Assembly: GCA_018806915.1 (NCBI GenBank)
Contig: JAGKQI010000086.1
Location: 496,001 to 560,000, forward strand
Source: Phytophthora colocasiae
Lineage: Eukaryota > Oomycota > Peronosporomycetes > Peronosporales > Peronosporaceae
Reading direction: 5' to 3'
Length of the DNA: 64,000 bases
Shown here: positions 51,306 to 61,950 of the stretch, in pieces
Numbering within the stretch: position 1 is the first letter of the stretch
Layout: every line of letters begins with the position of its first letter
Program-made: the position numbers and the translations under genes
The notes under the pieces: model-generated
Told to the model about the DNA's origin: nothing
Seen by the model: the letters and a program-made list of their open reading frames with translations, nothing else
Database searches by the model: none

Positions 51306-53245
51306 CCAGTGTCCTTCTTTGACCTGTTGTTCTTGGTCTGCTTCCCCTGGGCACACGTCAGGCAGTTCACGCGCCGATGATCAGTGATCTCGATGCCCGA
51401 GCTTGGATCGCGCGCGAGCCTCTCAACCGCATCGTAATTCAAGTGCCCCAGTCTCTTGTGGAACTCCACCAGCGTGCCCTTTTGGACGTCGTTTGTCGAC
51501 TCCGCAGGTCGCGTCGCCTCCTTGTCCAGCACGGCCATGATCACCTCCGATGGGGCCTCGTGCGTTTTCACAACACTTCCCCGCACCACGAGCACGGACC
51601 TTAGTAGATCAACGTCGAAAACCGCAGGACCACCGCCCTTCTTGGCCAGAACACGACTCCCGTCTCTCTCGGTTAACGCGTAGCCCTTCCTGTCCAGGGT
51701 ACCGTAGGAGATTAGATTATGAACCACGTGCTCGGCGTAGTACACATCTTCAAGCTTCACGGTCTGTTCTTTGCCGCACGCCGTCACTCGCAGCGTCAGT
51801 GTTCCCTTTCTTGTGATGTTGAGCGGATCTCCGTTCGGCTGTACACACGAATCCACGTGCGGCTTCACGTCTTCAAGCCACGACTCGTCGTTGACTAGAT
51901 GACGACTCGAGCCACTATCGAGAATCCAGACCATCTCTGAGTCCATGCCCGGCTCACTCACAGCCAGCGAGAAGTCGGGCGACGATCCGCCCTTCGCGCT
52001 CGGGCACGCAGCCCTAAGGTGCCCTACTTCGCCACACTCGTGACAGCGTCGAGTCTCCTTGCGCTTGCCATCACTGACCGCCCCAACCAGCTCCTTACCC
52101 AGGTTCTTCGCCTTTGCATTCCTTTCCCAGGACTGGGCGAAGTGCGCTAGTTCCTCCGCGTGCTGCAAGTAGTCCGTTCGCATTCCGTCCACCTTAGCCA
52201 TCAGTACAGTCTTCATACTCGGCGACGCGTACTGCACAATGCTGTCGAGAACCAAGTAGTCCGACAGGGTTCTGCACGCCTCGAGTACCGCGAGCAGGTA
52301 CATGTAGTGCTCCGGCCAGGTGCGCTTGGGGTCCTTCGGGGCCACGAACAGGTTCATCGCCTGAGCAGGCGTGATGTTCGTCCGGAACGTTTCTAGCATC
52401 CTCTCCATTGCGTACTGTAGCGTCGGCATCTGCGACCACCACGTCATAAACTGCTTATGGAAGTATTGTTCAGCTGTGCCCGACAAGTAGTTGCCCAGCA
52501 GATCCACCTTTACATCCTCCGGCCACAGGAACCCACAGGCTGACTGGGCCAGTGTGACCTGCCTCTCGAACCTCATTCCCCACTCCAAGAACCCTGAGCC
52601 TAATCCGACGTACACTTCCTTTCCAGTGAAAGCACGTATCGCCAGCTTCTTCTGGCGAGCGTCCGGGTAGTCGTACCGCGTGATGTTCTGCTGTCCGGGT
52701 GCGGTCACCGGTGGTGGCTGTGGTGGGGGATGCTGGGGAGCTGCTTGAGCTTGAGCCTGGGCCTGGGCTGCCACGTAGAGCCTTTGTAGTTCTGAGAGGT
52801 GTCCACCGTAGCCAGGTTGCTGGTGACGGTGCACTCTCGCTGGAGATCTCGTGACTGGTGCCAGTGGCGACCCTCCCAGTTGGTCAATGTGCATGCGTGC
52901 ACCTCGTCCGAGCTGTGATGCAAACAAACTCGTTTCCATTGGCGACGTCGTGATTGGGTCTGGTCTGCGCTCACACTTCTCCCGATCCTCAGTCAACGTT
53001 TTCTCCAGCTTGGACTGCGACTCCTCAAGTCGATCCAGTCGTCCCGCAAGCCCGCGCATCAGCGCCAGCAGCTCCGTCTCGTTGTCGCCTCCAGTGACCT
53101 TAGTATCGCCGTCACCTTTGGGGGCAACGGCAGCGACTTTCTCTTCCAGTTCGTCCACCATCCCAATCCGTTTGTGACTGGGAACGGGCGCTCGTGCCGG
53201 CGACGCCGCCGGTGGGCGAGCGGCCTCGTCAATGGTATCGCTCAT
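51306..53245 (-). pseudogene. Copia gag-protease-integrase N-terminus (5' part of split gag-pol)
   Basis: Starts [16 protein letters not shown]. Gag with helical domain (residues about 190-390), then the zinc knuckle [14 protein letters not shown], the aspartic protease motif [12 protein letters not shown], and the integrase zinc-binding region ([16 protein letters not shown]). The frame is then cut by the LTR of element A after KKDTG; the last few codons before the stop at 51287 are LTR sequence. This order, protease and integrase before RT, is diagnostic for Ty1/Copia. Confidence 0.93.
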
Positions 53246-53259
53246 CTGGGCTCAAAACC

Positions 53260-53425
53260 TGATGGAACCTCACCTTCCTGGCGCGGTTCCTTGCGCACTC
53301 TGGCAGGTAAAACGTAAAAGATAAAGTGAGATTCAGCAGACACTAACTACCGCTATCGCAGATTTATACCGCTGGTGGCAGCTGGCCGGTGCTACCGATC
53401 TCTGATCGGAGACCGCCTTTCAACA
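53260..53425 (-). repeat. 5' LTR of the Copia element (166 bp)
   Basis: Identical to the other LTR except TGATGG instead of TGTTGG at the inner end. The gag ATG (53245) lies about 15 bp inside; the internal sequence next to the LTR (GGTTTTGAGCCC) must hold the primer site, which I cannot assign to a tRNA. Confidence 0.93.
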
Positions 53426-53431
53426 TCGCAT

Positions 53432-53954
53432 CTAGTCATCAAATTCCACTTCTGCTCTCTCGATGATGCCTTCCAGTGCCGTCTGAAGAGCTTCATCTTT
53501 GCTGTCGTGGATGCCAAAAACCTTTGCACGCAGTTCCGGTGTTGACAAATTCAGCAGAATGACCTCGTGTACATGAGGAAAAGTGTACACGTAAGCGTCA
53601 CTGGGATAGACGGCCGAGTGACCACCACCCTCTTCACCAAAGTTCTTTTTGAGGACGTCCGAATAAGTCGTTGAGCACACAATCAGGACGTTTAGTCGGT
53701 CGTCAGAGGTGCTGAACATCCTGTTGAATATCTCGATCTCCTTTGTCAACATCTTCTCCGTGAATGATGTGCCTGGCTTATACGTTTTAACTGCAAGGCC
53801 GACCGTCAACGTAGTGTTCTTCGTCAACGTAGTGTTCTCGATTTGTGTCATCAGGATGGCGTCTGCCGATGCTGACTTCGGAAGGGGTTTCAGATTCAAA
53901 CGGTGGTCATTCTCAAGAACATAGTCGATCAAAGTCATCAAAGTCGGCCACTTG
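53432..53954 (-). pseudogene. CRN2 effector gene, 3' part (after G2 insertion)
   Basis: Encodes the C-terminal about 170 residues of a Crinkler-type protein closely related to the end of CRN1, including SADAILMTQ and TVGLAVKTY, the possible nuclease core. The stop TAG is at 53432-53434; the Copia element begins six bases beyond. Upstream the frame is cut by G2 at 53955. The left TSD copy ACTTG is 53950-53954. No other break is seen in this piece. Confidence 0.9.
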
Positions 53955-54270
53955 TGTGACGGGGGTCACACAGCACTTCACACAGAGGAAGGCTTGGAGT
54001 ATACAAACTCCTAGTGAACGGCAGTTCACTCGGTCCCCAAAGACTTGGGGAGACTAACTAAAGATTAGGTAGATTTAAGACTGAATATATTATAGATACT
54101 TATTAGCTTGGCCTGCAATACAAACTAAAAGATATCTATAGTGTAACCTATATAGAAGGTGATAGGTGGCTGCGGAGCCACCCGCCACGTGTCACCATTA
54201 TGTGTGACACACCAAATGTATCCACTTCGGAAGAGTGACTAAAGTCACTCTTCAATGTAACCCCGTTACA
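53955..54270 (-). repeat. 3' LTR of G2 (316 bp)
   Basis: A chain of perfect hairpins: TGTGAC-GGGG-GTCACA (53955-53970), AGTGAAC/GTTCACT (54013-54030), TCCCCAA/TTGGGGA (54034-54051), GGTGGCT/AGCCACC (54165-54182), GTGTCAC/GTGACAC (54189-54210), AAGAGTGACT/AGTCACTCTT (54231-54252) and TGTAAC-CCC-GTTACA at the end. Confidence 0.95.
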
Positions 54271-54280
54271 TCCTCCCCCA
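54271..54280 (-). other. Polypurine tract of G2
   Basis: Minus strand TGGGGGAGGA directly before the 3' LTR. Confidence 0.75.
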
Positions 54281-54452
54281 CTTAGATTCGACTCTCGTCC
54301 AATCAGAGAAGAGAGAAAATCCCTTTCACATTTCTCTCTTCAATGTCGAAATCGATCGACCTGCCGCCAGCTCTAGTCGCTGCGGCTTCTGCTCTCACAG
54401 AGCACAGGGCGCACTGCCAACGCGTACCAGGCTTCCTTGGAAGCCCAGCAAC

Positions 54453-56642
54453 ATGTCTGCAAAGGGTGCAAACCCAGACGCGCAAGCGTCTTCACGGAAG
54501 AAGGCTGCAAAGCCAACTTCCAAGCCAGCCAAGCCTCGCGGCAAGGCTTCGGCACTTCATGAGGCCACCGATGTGGCCTCCAGGGCTCTTAGCTCGCCCA
54601 GCAGCACTGCTGCGACGGCTAGCCCTAGCCAAAGGCGCAGTAGGTCTCCGTCCCTACCGCCTGATACTCGACCGAATCCTCGGTTCGAGTATAGGGACCA
54701 TAGTCCCGGTTCCTGGAGTCCTTCCGAACAGGAAGCGACTCTTGTCATCTACTCGGGCGACGAGAGCGACAACGGCGACGCCGAAGGCAAGCCTGCGGCG
54801 GGTGCTCCGACCACGGAGGAGCACCATGGAGACAAGGACACCGCGTCCAAGTCTCCCGACAACACCAGCGGCCGTGGTGGCGACACTACGCCACCACCTG
54901 TCAGACATCTGACACTTGCTGAAGGGCGCGAACGCGCCCGGGCCATTCTGGCAGAGGAGAAGGTGCCCAGCACCAACTCCAAGAAGCGTCATGCTTCACA
55001 GTCTCCTCGTCAAGACATGACAAGGAGAAGGGAGCTCGAAGAGATCTTCGGCCCCGACGACGTCGACGATGACGACGCCGATGAGGAGGAGGGGCTCATC
55101 CGCAAGCCCCAAGAGATCACTAACGATCTCGATGAGCAGCAAGAGCTCTTTCAGGCTGCTCAACAGCCAATGCGCACCGCACCAACGGTCGCACGTGAGT
55201 CTCATCAACACGATGAGGACTCTGCCCACCAGCGGGGATACTACCCGCCCGAGCAAGGCTCGGGAGCTGCTGCGTATCTCGAGCAGCTCCAGGACCCACG
55301 TCCTCTCATAGGGGGCCATACCTCCAAAGGCGCCTATGAGCGGGCCTTGGTTCAGAAAGAACCTCTCTTTCAAGGCAACCTCTCTGTTGCCAGGTGCGTG
55401 CTTCTAGCACAGCACCGAATTCCTCTCAAGGAATTCACCTCGCTTCGCAAGAAGCCTGAGACTAAAGGTGGTCTCAAGCCCACATGGGGTTACCCATGGG
55501 TTCTCCCAGAGAACACTGCGTCGTGGGTCGACGCTGAGGACCTCTTTTGGCAATGGGTCCGGTTGACAGTCAAGTCAACCCAGGAGTACAACAAACTCCG
55601 TGACGAAGATCACCTGGAGGACATCCTCCGCCTCCGGGACCTTCGTGTCCAGTTTGCCCACCTCGTAGGCAAACGTCAGCTCCATCATCAGATGGAGCGA
55701 CTGAGAACTGAGTCTCAGTCCAGCGCTCGTAGTGAGCGCGGGTATGGAACACATACGCCTGTGTCCCAACCCCGTTCAGCGGCTAAGAAGCCGCGGACTA
55801 CTTACGAGGCTGCCGACGTGCCTCTTCCCAGCACGCGACAGCCTTCGGGCAGTCAACCTGGAGCCGCTCAATCGGCTCCCAGGTACTCTGCGACGCAGGG
55901 TACCCGCGCCACTTCACTCGGAGCTGGCGCTTCCCACCGCGACGCCGCTCCTGGAGAACCCGCTCCACATGGTAGTGGCGTTCTCCGTTCCGGTCAAGCA
56001 AGGCCGGAGGAGGCCTCGCCCGACTGCTCTTTCGAGCCGTCCCCGACGTTGGGGACTCAGAGGCCTTCGACTGGGCCTCTCGGCCAACTTGTTGCTCAGC
56101 AACAGGAGGAGATCCGCCTCCTCCGAACGCGTATCCTTGCGCTTGAGGTTGCCCTTGGCCTTGGGCATGGCGGTCAGGCTGCCTCTGCAGCCGGCCAGCC
56201 TGGTGTCGTGCGCCAGTTGGAAGACCTGCGTCTCGCGATGCAGGGTCTTCATGGTCGTGTAGACCGTAGTGCCTCTTCGCGGGCACTTGACTCCCTCCGT
56301 CAAGAGGTCTACGACCTTCAGGCGACGATGTCTCGCCGGGAGTCGCAACCGTACGCGTACTCCCCGTTGTCGCGCGACTCGCGCCTAGGGGCCTACTCAC
56401 TTGGCCCCTCGGTGTTTCCACACCGCTCGTACCTTCCACCGGGGTACGGCTTCGCCCCTGGGAGTCACCAAACTCCCTATTACCTGGGGCGCTCTGCGCC
56501 TGACGCTCAACCTCGCGTCGAGGAGGTTCACTCTCCTCCTCGCGGCCGCCTTCAACCTCTTGAGGGGCCGCATGACCCTGAGGGTCATGGTACCGCTTCA
56601 GACGACCCACATAAAACGTCGGGTGGGTCGTCATCGACTTAG
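54453..56642 (+). CDS. Antisense ORF of G2, 729 aa, unknown function
   Basis: An uninterrupted ORF from ATG 54453 (MSAKGANPDAQASSRKK), 183 bp inside the 3' LTR, running against gag-pol. Its last 845 bp (55798-56642) overlap the 3' end of pol on the other strand, so that stretch is coding in both directions. The protein has a basic Lys/Ser/Pro-rich N-terminus, an acidic block (DDVDDDDADEEEG), a central region of about 130 residues that looks folded (TWGYPWVLPENTASWVDAED and FWQWVRLTVKST), and a heptad-like coiled coil near residues 560-630. No known domain. It shows no obvious sequence likeness to the antisense product of element B, but position, orientation and coiled-coil content are similar. 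An open frame this long, with an ATG, in an otherwise frameshifted element suggests selection or very recent decay. Confidence 0.65.
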   Translation: MSAKGANPDAQASSRKKAAKPTSKPAKPRGKASALHEATDVASRALSSPSSTAATASPSQRRSRSPSLPPDTRPNPRFEYRDHSPGSWSPSEQEATLVIYSGDESDNGDAEGKPAAGAPTTEEHHGDKDTASKSPDNTSGRGGDTTPPPVRHLTLAEGRERARAILAEEKVPSTNSKKRHASQSPRQDMTRRRELEEIFGPDDVDDDDADEEEGLIRKPQEITNDLDEQQELFQAAQQPMRTAPTVARESHQHDEDSAHQRGYYPPEQGSGAAAYLEQLQDPRPLIGGHTSKGAYERALVQKEPLFQGNLSVARCVLLAQHRIPLKEFTSLRKKPETKGGLKPTWGYPWVLPENTASWVDAEDLFWQWVRLTVKSTQEYNKLRDEDHLEDILRLRDLRVQFAHLVGKRQLHHQMERLRTESQSSARSERGYGTHTPVSQPRSAAKKPRTTYEAADVPLPSTRQPSGSQPGAAQSAPRYSATQGTRATSLGAGASHRDAAPGEPAPHGSGVLRSGQARPEEASPDCSFEPSPTLGTQRPSTGPLGQLVAQQQEEIRLLRTRILALEVALGLGHGGQAASAAGQPGVVRQLEDLRLAMQGLHGRVDRSASSRALDSLRQEVYDLQATMSRRESQPYAYSPLSRDSRLGAYSLGPSVFPHRSYLPPGYGFAPGSHQTPYYLGRSAPDAQPRVEEVHSPPRGRLQPLEGPHDPEGHGTASDDPHKTSGGSSST

Positions 56643-59128
56643 GCAAGTCGATCGTGTAGGCAGCGCCGTGCCTACTCAGGACCTTGAAGGGTCCAATGAA
56701 GCGATGCTTCAACTTGTTGCTCACCGTGGAGCTAACAGTGTTAAGAGGTAGGTTCCTAGTGTCGAGTAGCACTAAGTCCCCCACATTAAATACACTTAAG
56801 TTTCCTCTCCCATGTTGGTCTGAGTACTCCTTTTGCTTGTCCTGTGCGAGTGCCATTGCATCTCGCACCCGGCTGATCACATTCAGCCTGTTGCCGACAA
56901 ATGTCGTCAACTTCTTCCGCAGTGCGGCTGGTTCCACACCGGAAACCTGGGAGGAAAGCTCTTTCCGAGCCTCTCCCCCACTTACTCTCGAAGCCGCGGT
57001 GCCCCCACCCAGTGTGAGCGGCACCTGGGGGTTCCGAAGCCCATACAAGTAGAACGGCGTGAACCCCGTTGACGCGTGTACCGCGTTGTTGAGTGCAAAC
57101 TCAACCATAGGCAGCTGCGCTGACCAAGAGCGCGGCGCCTCAGCGCAAACACTGCGCAGCACGTCCTCAACCACTCGGTTGACGCGCTCAGTCTGACCAT
57201 CGGTCTGCGGATGGTCCGCCGTTGACATCGTCAACCGTGTTCCAAGCAGTTGGAACAGCGTTTTCCAAAACGCAGCGGTAAACCGCGGGTCACGGTCAGA
57301 GACAACAGTCTCAGGCAACCCGTGATAGCGAAACACGCTATCAAGGAACAACTTCGCAGTCTGTTCCCCGGTAATGGTCTCAGAGACCGGAGCAAGATGC
57401 ACCATCTTGCTCAACCGGCATACAAACACCACAATGCCGGTGTTCTTCTGGTCATCGGCCGGAAGGCCGAAGACAAAGTCGAGACTCATCGACTTCCAGC
57501 AGTCCAGCGGGACTGGCAGGCTCTGTAGTGGAGCCGACGCGTGCCCTGCTGGCTTAACGCGCTGACATGTTTCACATGTCTTGATGTACTTGGCCACCCA
57601 CTTGTACATGTGGGCCCACCAAAACATCTGAGAGACCCCGTGATAGGTCTTCTCTCGGCCCAAGTGGCCACTCGAAGGCATATCGTGTGCCTCGTGAAGT
57701 ATATCATACTTCAGATCCTCGTCGTTCGGAACAACGACCCGCGGAGGATCCCCGGGCTCCACCCGATAGTGGAGCAGGCCATCGGCCCACTCATAGCGGT
57801 GGAGCCGTGCCCGCTGTCGAGGCGTAAGCCATTCGACCTTGGCATCCGTGCCAGCGGACAAATACCGCACAATAGGGGCGAGGGTGTCATCGTCCCGATA
57901 CGCCAAGCGTATTCGATCGTAAAGATCCGTCGTGGCCCGACTAATATGAGCGAACTCATAGTCGGGCCTGCGCGACAAAGCGTCGGCAAGCGTGTTGAGC
58001 TTGCCAGGCTTGTATTCAACGCGGAAGTTATACTCCGCGAAGAATGACAGCCAACGCGCCATCCGCTGCGATAAGTGCGGCGTATGGATGGCTGTCCGCA
58101 AGGACGCGTGGTCCGTATAGACCACAAAGGGCCTTGAGCCCAGAAGATGCACCCTAAACTTGACAAGGGCGTACTTCATCGACAAGAGTTCCTTGTCGTG
58201 AACGGGATAATTCCGTTCGGCAGCCTTCAGCTGCCTGGACTGGAACGAGATCACCCGATCTCGTCCCTCATCGTCCTGTTGCAATAGCGCACAGCCAATT
58301 GCATAGTCGGAAGCGTCACAGACGACGCTAAACGACTTGGCATCGTCCGGCAATGCCAGGACGGGCGCGCATTGCAAGCTCGCCTTGATGCTGTCAAAAG
58401 CATCCTGGTGCTGGCGCTCCCAGCACCACTCGGCCTCCTTCTTCAGAAGGTCCGACAAAGGCTTTGCGAGTCCCGCATAGCCAGCACTGTACTTGTGCAA
58501 GTAGTTGGCTAAGCCCAACCACTTCCTCAGGTCCTTCTGTGACCGAGGAACAGGCCATGCCGCAATGGCTTTGACCTTATCGGGATCCGCTCGGACCCCG
58601 ACGCTGCTGACGAAGCAGCCGAGGACCTTAATCTCCTCAGCTGCGAAGACGCACTTGTCGATGTTGGCATAGAGCTTGTTAGCCTCGCGACCTCAAACAC
58701 TCGACGGAGGTGCTCTCGATGCACCTCTATAGCCGTCTTGCCTCCCTCGGCACGGCTATGGACGAATATATCGTCAAAGTACGTCTGCGTGAACGCACGC
58801 AAAGGTCTAAACAACTGTGTGACCAAGCGATTGAAGGTCGCTGGTGCGTTGGATAGACCTTGTGGCATTACCAGCCACTCCCAGAGCATACCGCTCGGCG
58901 TGCTCACGGCCGTGAGCGGGATATCACACTCCCGCATCAGGATCTGGTAGTATCCATCCACCAGATCCAGTGCGCTATACAGCGTGCAGCCGGCCATGTT
59001 GTTCAACAACACATCCTTGCGAGGGATCGGCGTCTGTGCTGGCACAGTCGCGCTGTTCAGCTTATTGTAAGATGAACCAGACGCCACTTCCCGTTCGGCT
59101 TGCGAACGCAGAAGGTTGGCGTCGAGTG
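55798..59128 (-). pseudogene. G2 RT, RNase H, integrase and chromodomain (frameshift in RT)
   Basis: RT: YNKLNSATVPAQTPIPRKD, YSALDLVDGYYQI, MPQGLSNAPATF and TYFDDIFVHS. A frame change near 58685 separates this from the second frame (58518-55798), which has an intact Ty3 RNase H (VVCDASDYAIGCALLQ, VVYTDHASLR), the integrase zinc region (LHEAHDMPSSGHLG..CETCQRVK) and core (SLDFVFGLPA, VVSDRDPRFTAAFW, HPQTDGQTERVN), the GPY/F-like module (HRFIGPFKVLS), a long low-complexity linker, and a chromodomain (YHVERVLQERR, LRVKWRGYPASQSTWEP) at the C-terminus. The linker is the part overlapping the antisense ORF. Further one-base changes lie near 59071 and 59133. Confidence 0.92.
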
Positions 59129-60880
59129 CGGGACTTCGATTCCCGCACCATTCCCGCTTTCGCCTTAGCGGCGAAGAACGCGTCAATGACGTCGCTCTGC
59201 TCTCGGGGCAGGGGCCATTGACGCGTGACACAATACTTTGTGCCTGGCACGAGATCAATCTCGTGCCTGATCCCTCGGTCTGGTGGGAGCTTTGAGGGTG
59301 GGTCCTTGGACACCACGTCCTCAAACTCCTTCACTAAAGGATACAGCGGATCCTTTGGATTCTTCAGAATCTCGGAGCCCGTGCGCGACGCACGTTGCTT
59401 CCGGAACTCCTCCAGGACGTCTTCGTCCATCACTGAGGAGGAGTTCAACTCCTCTGGAGTGGGCTCCGGCCTAAGGAGAACCATCTCCGATATCTCCCCG
59501 GCCTTCAACTCGGCCAGGAAGTCCTCCATCGCGACTTCCTCGAGGTTCAATAGCTCTGATACCTCAGGCAGGGGTGCCAACTCGATGGCCCCCGCCTTCA
59601 CGCGATGCCCGGTCACGCCGTCGAAGATGTGATAGCATTCTTCGACCGGCTGTGACCTAGGAGCCTTTAGCTCCTGCCCTAAGTCCTCGTGGACTTCTTC
59701 GGGATGGTATTCTACCAACCCCGGCTTACGACCATGGCGTGGGGTTAACTTACCCACGCCAGGTGATGCCACTACGATGGCATCACGAGCCCTCATGGCT
59801 CCGTGCGGAACTGCGTTACCCGCATCGGAAGCACCCTTGGTGTCTTCCTGATCAGTTATGGTCTGAGCGACCTTGCGTGGAACTACTTCTCTCACGCCTG
59901 GTGATGCCACTACTTCGGCATCACGAGCCCTCGTGGCTCCATGCGGAACTCCGTTACCCGCATCAGTTATGGTCTGAGCGACCTGGCGTCGAACTACTTC
60001 TCGTACGCCTGGCGATGCCACTACTTTGGCATCGCGAGCCATCTTGGCTTCCTGCGGAACTCTTTGATCCGCTTGTGGACCTAAGTTACCCACCTGGTTA
60101 GTGCTCTCGGGCACTACCACAGTCGCAGCCTGTACGTCGCTGCGACTTCGTGCGTGGGGCCCTGCTATCGTTGCAGACCCACACGTAGGGCAAGGGCCTC
60201 CGCCCGTTGCCCCGGCCCTCCATGGCCCACGATCACTTCTCGTGTGGGGCGATGTAGCACCGACTACACCAGCCCCCAAATACTCCTCGGACGCTGCCGC
60301 GTCCTGGCGGTTCCAGCGAACGCCCTTAGTCCTGACAGAGGTGGGAACATGACTCACCAAAGCTCTGTCAGAGACTGCAGGCCGGCTAGCCCCAATGGCT
60401 TTGCCGCGCCAATCGATCCAGGGCTCGTGCTTCTCAAGCCACGGCATCCCTAGGACCAAGTCGTACTTGTCCATCTCGAGGACAATGAACGACTCCACGC
60501 TGTCGAAGTCCTCAAACTTCACAGCCAGGTCCACCTGGACCTTTGGTACTTCCACCACCGTACCATCGGCTAGTCGTACGGCGACTAGCCCACTTCCCTC
60601 GCTCTCACGTAGAGCGTCCTCAAACTTGCCGCGATTCCTTGCGACAGTTTGTCGGCGAGCAAAGTTCTTGCTCGCCCCAGAGTCTATCAAGACTCTAAAG
60701 GGGTTGTTAAACCCCCGTACACTCGCGTGTACCACCAGCAGCCCACCGCTGCCCTTCTCCGCTTTGAGAGTCCCAAGACTCTCTGGGGCTAAGTCTCCAC
60801 TGCGTGTGCCTCCCGCACCACCCGCATGGGGACTTAGTGTTTCCCAGTAGGGCGCCCCGCCCCTACTGGTCCCCGGAGTT
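59129..60880 (-). pseudogene. G2 protease and linker
   Basis: Protease active site RVLIDSGASKNFARR and the second motif YDLVLGMPWLEKHEPW. The linker to RT contains three tandem repeats (59755-60116). The frame runs to VRESKSR.. near 59133, where a missing base shifts it. The frame is +1 relative to gag, whereas the short conserved peptide GPVGAGRPTG across the junction hairpin is in the -1 frame; an indel after the hairpin probably explains this. Confidence 0.85.
59755..60116 (-). repeat. Three imperfect tandem repeats in the G2 protease-RT linker
   Basis: Units starting near 59755, 59893 and 60005 (spacing 138 and 111 bp). The minus-strand product repeats a pattern of RDAxVVASPGVREVV followed by VAQTITD. 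Probably a flexible spacer that expanded by slippage. Confidence 0.75.
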
Positions 60881-60884
60881 CCCC
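60844..60884 (-). promoter_or_regulatory. Gag-pro junction hairpin of G2, possible decayed frameshift signal
   Basis: Same layout as in G1: a heptamer-like GGGGAAC (60884-60878), an 8-nt spacer, and a perfect 9-bp stem CCAGTAGGG / CCCTACTGG (60869-60861 and 60852-60844) whose first arm contains the gag stop TAG (60865-60863). GGGGAAC is one substitution from the canonical GGGAAAC. The -1 frame through the hairpin encodes GPVGAGRPTG exactly as in G1, supporting a common ancestral -1 site. Confidence 0.6.
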
Positions 60885-61875
60885 TGACTCTTGGGCGCCG
60901 GCTTCTTCCAGCGGCCCTTAGAGCCCTGAGGCTTGGAAGACCTCTTCCATTGCCCCCCAGAGGGGCAGACACGTGCGAAGTGTCCGAAACGCCCGCACTC
61001 GAAACAGCGGATGCGTTTCTGCTCGGCGAGCCCCAAGTCCATAGGGGCTGGTCCCGAGCCTGCTCCATTCCCAGGAGCACTGGCCGACGCCGTCGTCGGC
61101 CCGCTGTGGCCTTGCCACGCAGAGGCAGGAGTCTGAGCCTGTGTATGGCTGTACTCCTCCTGGAGCGCGACTTGAATCGCCTCCTCCATCGTGTTGACCT
61201 GCACGCGGAACAGTTGCGTGCGGGCCGGGCTTACTCTTAAGCCGTCCATGAACACAGTTACTTGGATGTGTTCAGGTAGGGGGTTCCCTACCAGAGATGC
61301 CGCGAGAACGCGCATCTCTTGGATGTACTCGTGCAGGTCACGTTTCCCTTGCTTGCAGGCTAGGAAGCGTGACCGCTGGCGATACTCATAGTTCGCCGGG
61401 AGGAATGCGGCCCGAAGCTGTTCGCACAGCTGGGCCCAGGATGTAAAACATCCAGGCGACGTCGCTTCGCGCGTGTACGCCCATGTCTTCGCTCGACCCC
61501 CGAGGTTAGACAGCGCGAAAGCGACCCGAAGTCGCTCCACCGAGATGAGAGCCGCCTCCATGGCGAGCTCAACTTCTCGGATCCAGAAGTGAAGGTTTTC
61601 ACCTTCTTTCCTTCATAGGGAAGAACCTTGAGTCTTAAAGGCTTGGGCTGAACCGGCCTCGGTTCAACCACAGGAGCCTCAAAGGTTCCTCGAACGTGCT
61701 CAATGAGCCCACGTTCGTACATGTCGAACGCCGCCACGCGTTCGACCTGCTCGGCCGGCGTCGCCGCCGCCAAGCTCCGGAAGGCATCCATCCCAAAGAT
61801 GCCCGCCATCTTCCGGACCGACTCAAACTGAGAGTCGGTCAAGTGAGGAAACTCACTTCGATCCATGATGGCCAA
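60863..61875 (-). pseudogene. G2 gag, one frameshift
   Basis: From ATG 61875 (MAIMDRSEFPHLTDSQFESV) to near 61605, where one base change shifts the frame; continues as MEAALISVERLRVAFALSNL through a Ty3 Gag core (SRFLACKQGKRDLHEYIQEM) to a single zinc knuckle CFECGRFGHFARVC and the stop TAG at 60863-60865. The N-terminal region resembles G1 Gag (MESYERG and LSDPEWEAL against MDRSEF and LTDSQFESV). Confidence 0.87.
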
Positions 61876-61930
61876 CTACTTCTGGCCACAGAGGATTCAG
61901 GTAATCAATCTACCCGCGTAGGCGTAGGAT

Positions 61931-61948
61931 TGACTACAAGTGCTACCA
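61931..61948 (-). other. Primer-binding site of G2
   Basis: Minus strand TGGTAGCACTTGTAGTCA, two bases inside the 5' LTR; nearly the same as in G1. Confidence 0.7.
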
Positions 61949-61950
61949 AG

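Larger units (their letters stand above)
20526..53425 (-). mobile_element. Ty1/Copia retrotransposon, split by nested Ty3 elements; TSD TCGCA
   Basis: The LTRs (20526-20691 and 53260-53425) are flanked by a perfect TCGCA duplication (20521-20525 and 53426-53430). Without the inserted elements it is about 4.9 kb. Gag-pol is one reading frame; removing the insertion 23335-51305 and one CCAG copy gives 1505 uninterrupted codons including the stop, so it was intact when element A landed. The two LTRs differ at one of 166 positions, so it is also young. It inserted a few bases after the stop codon of CRN2. Confidence 0.95.

Noticed and set aside
53955..54270. G2 LTR hairpins as rho-independent terminators
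   Set aside because: The organism is eukaryotic and stems lack a following T-run; they fit the general hairpin tiling of the element.
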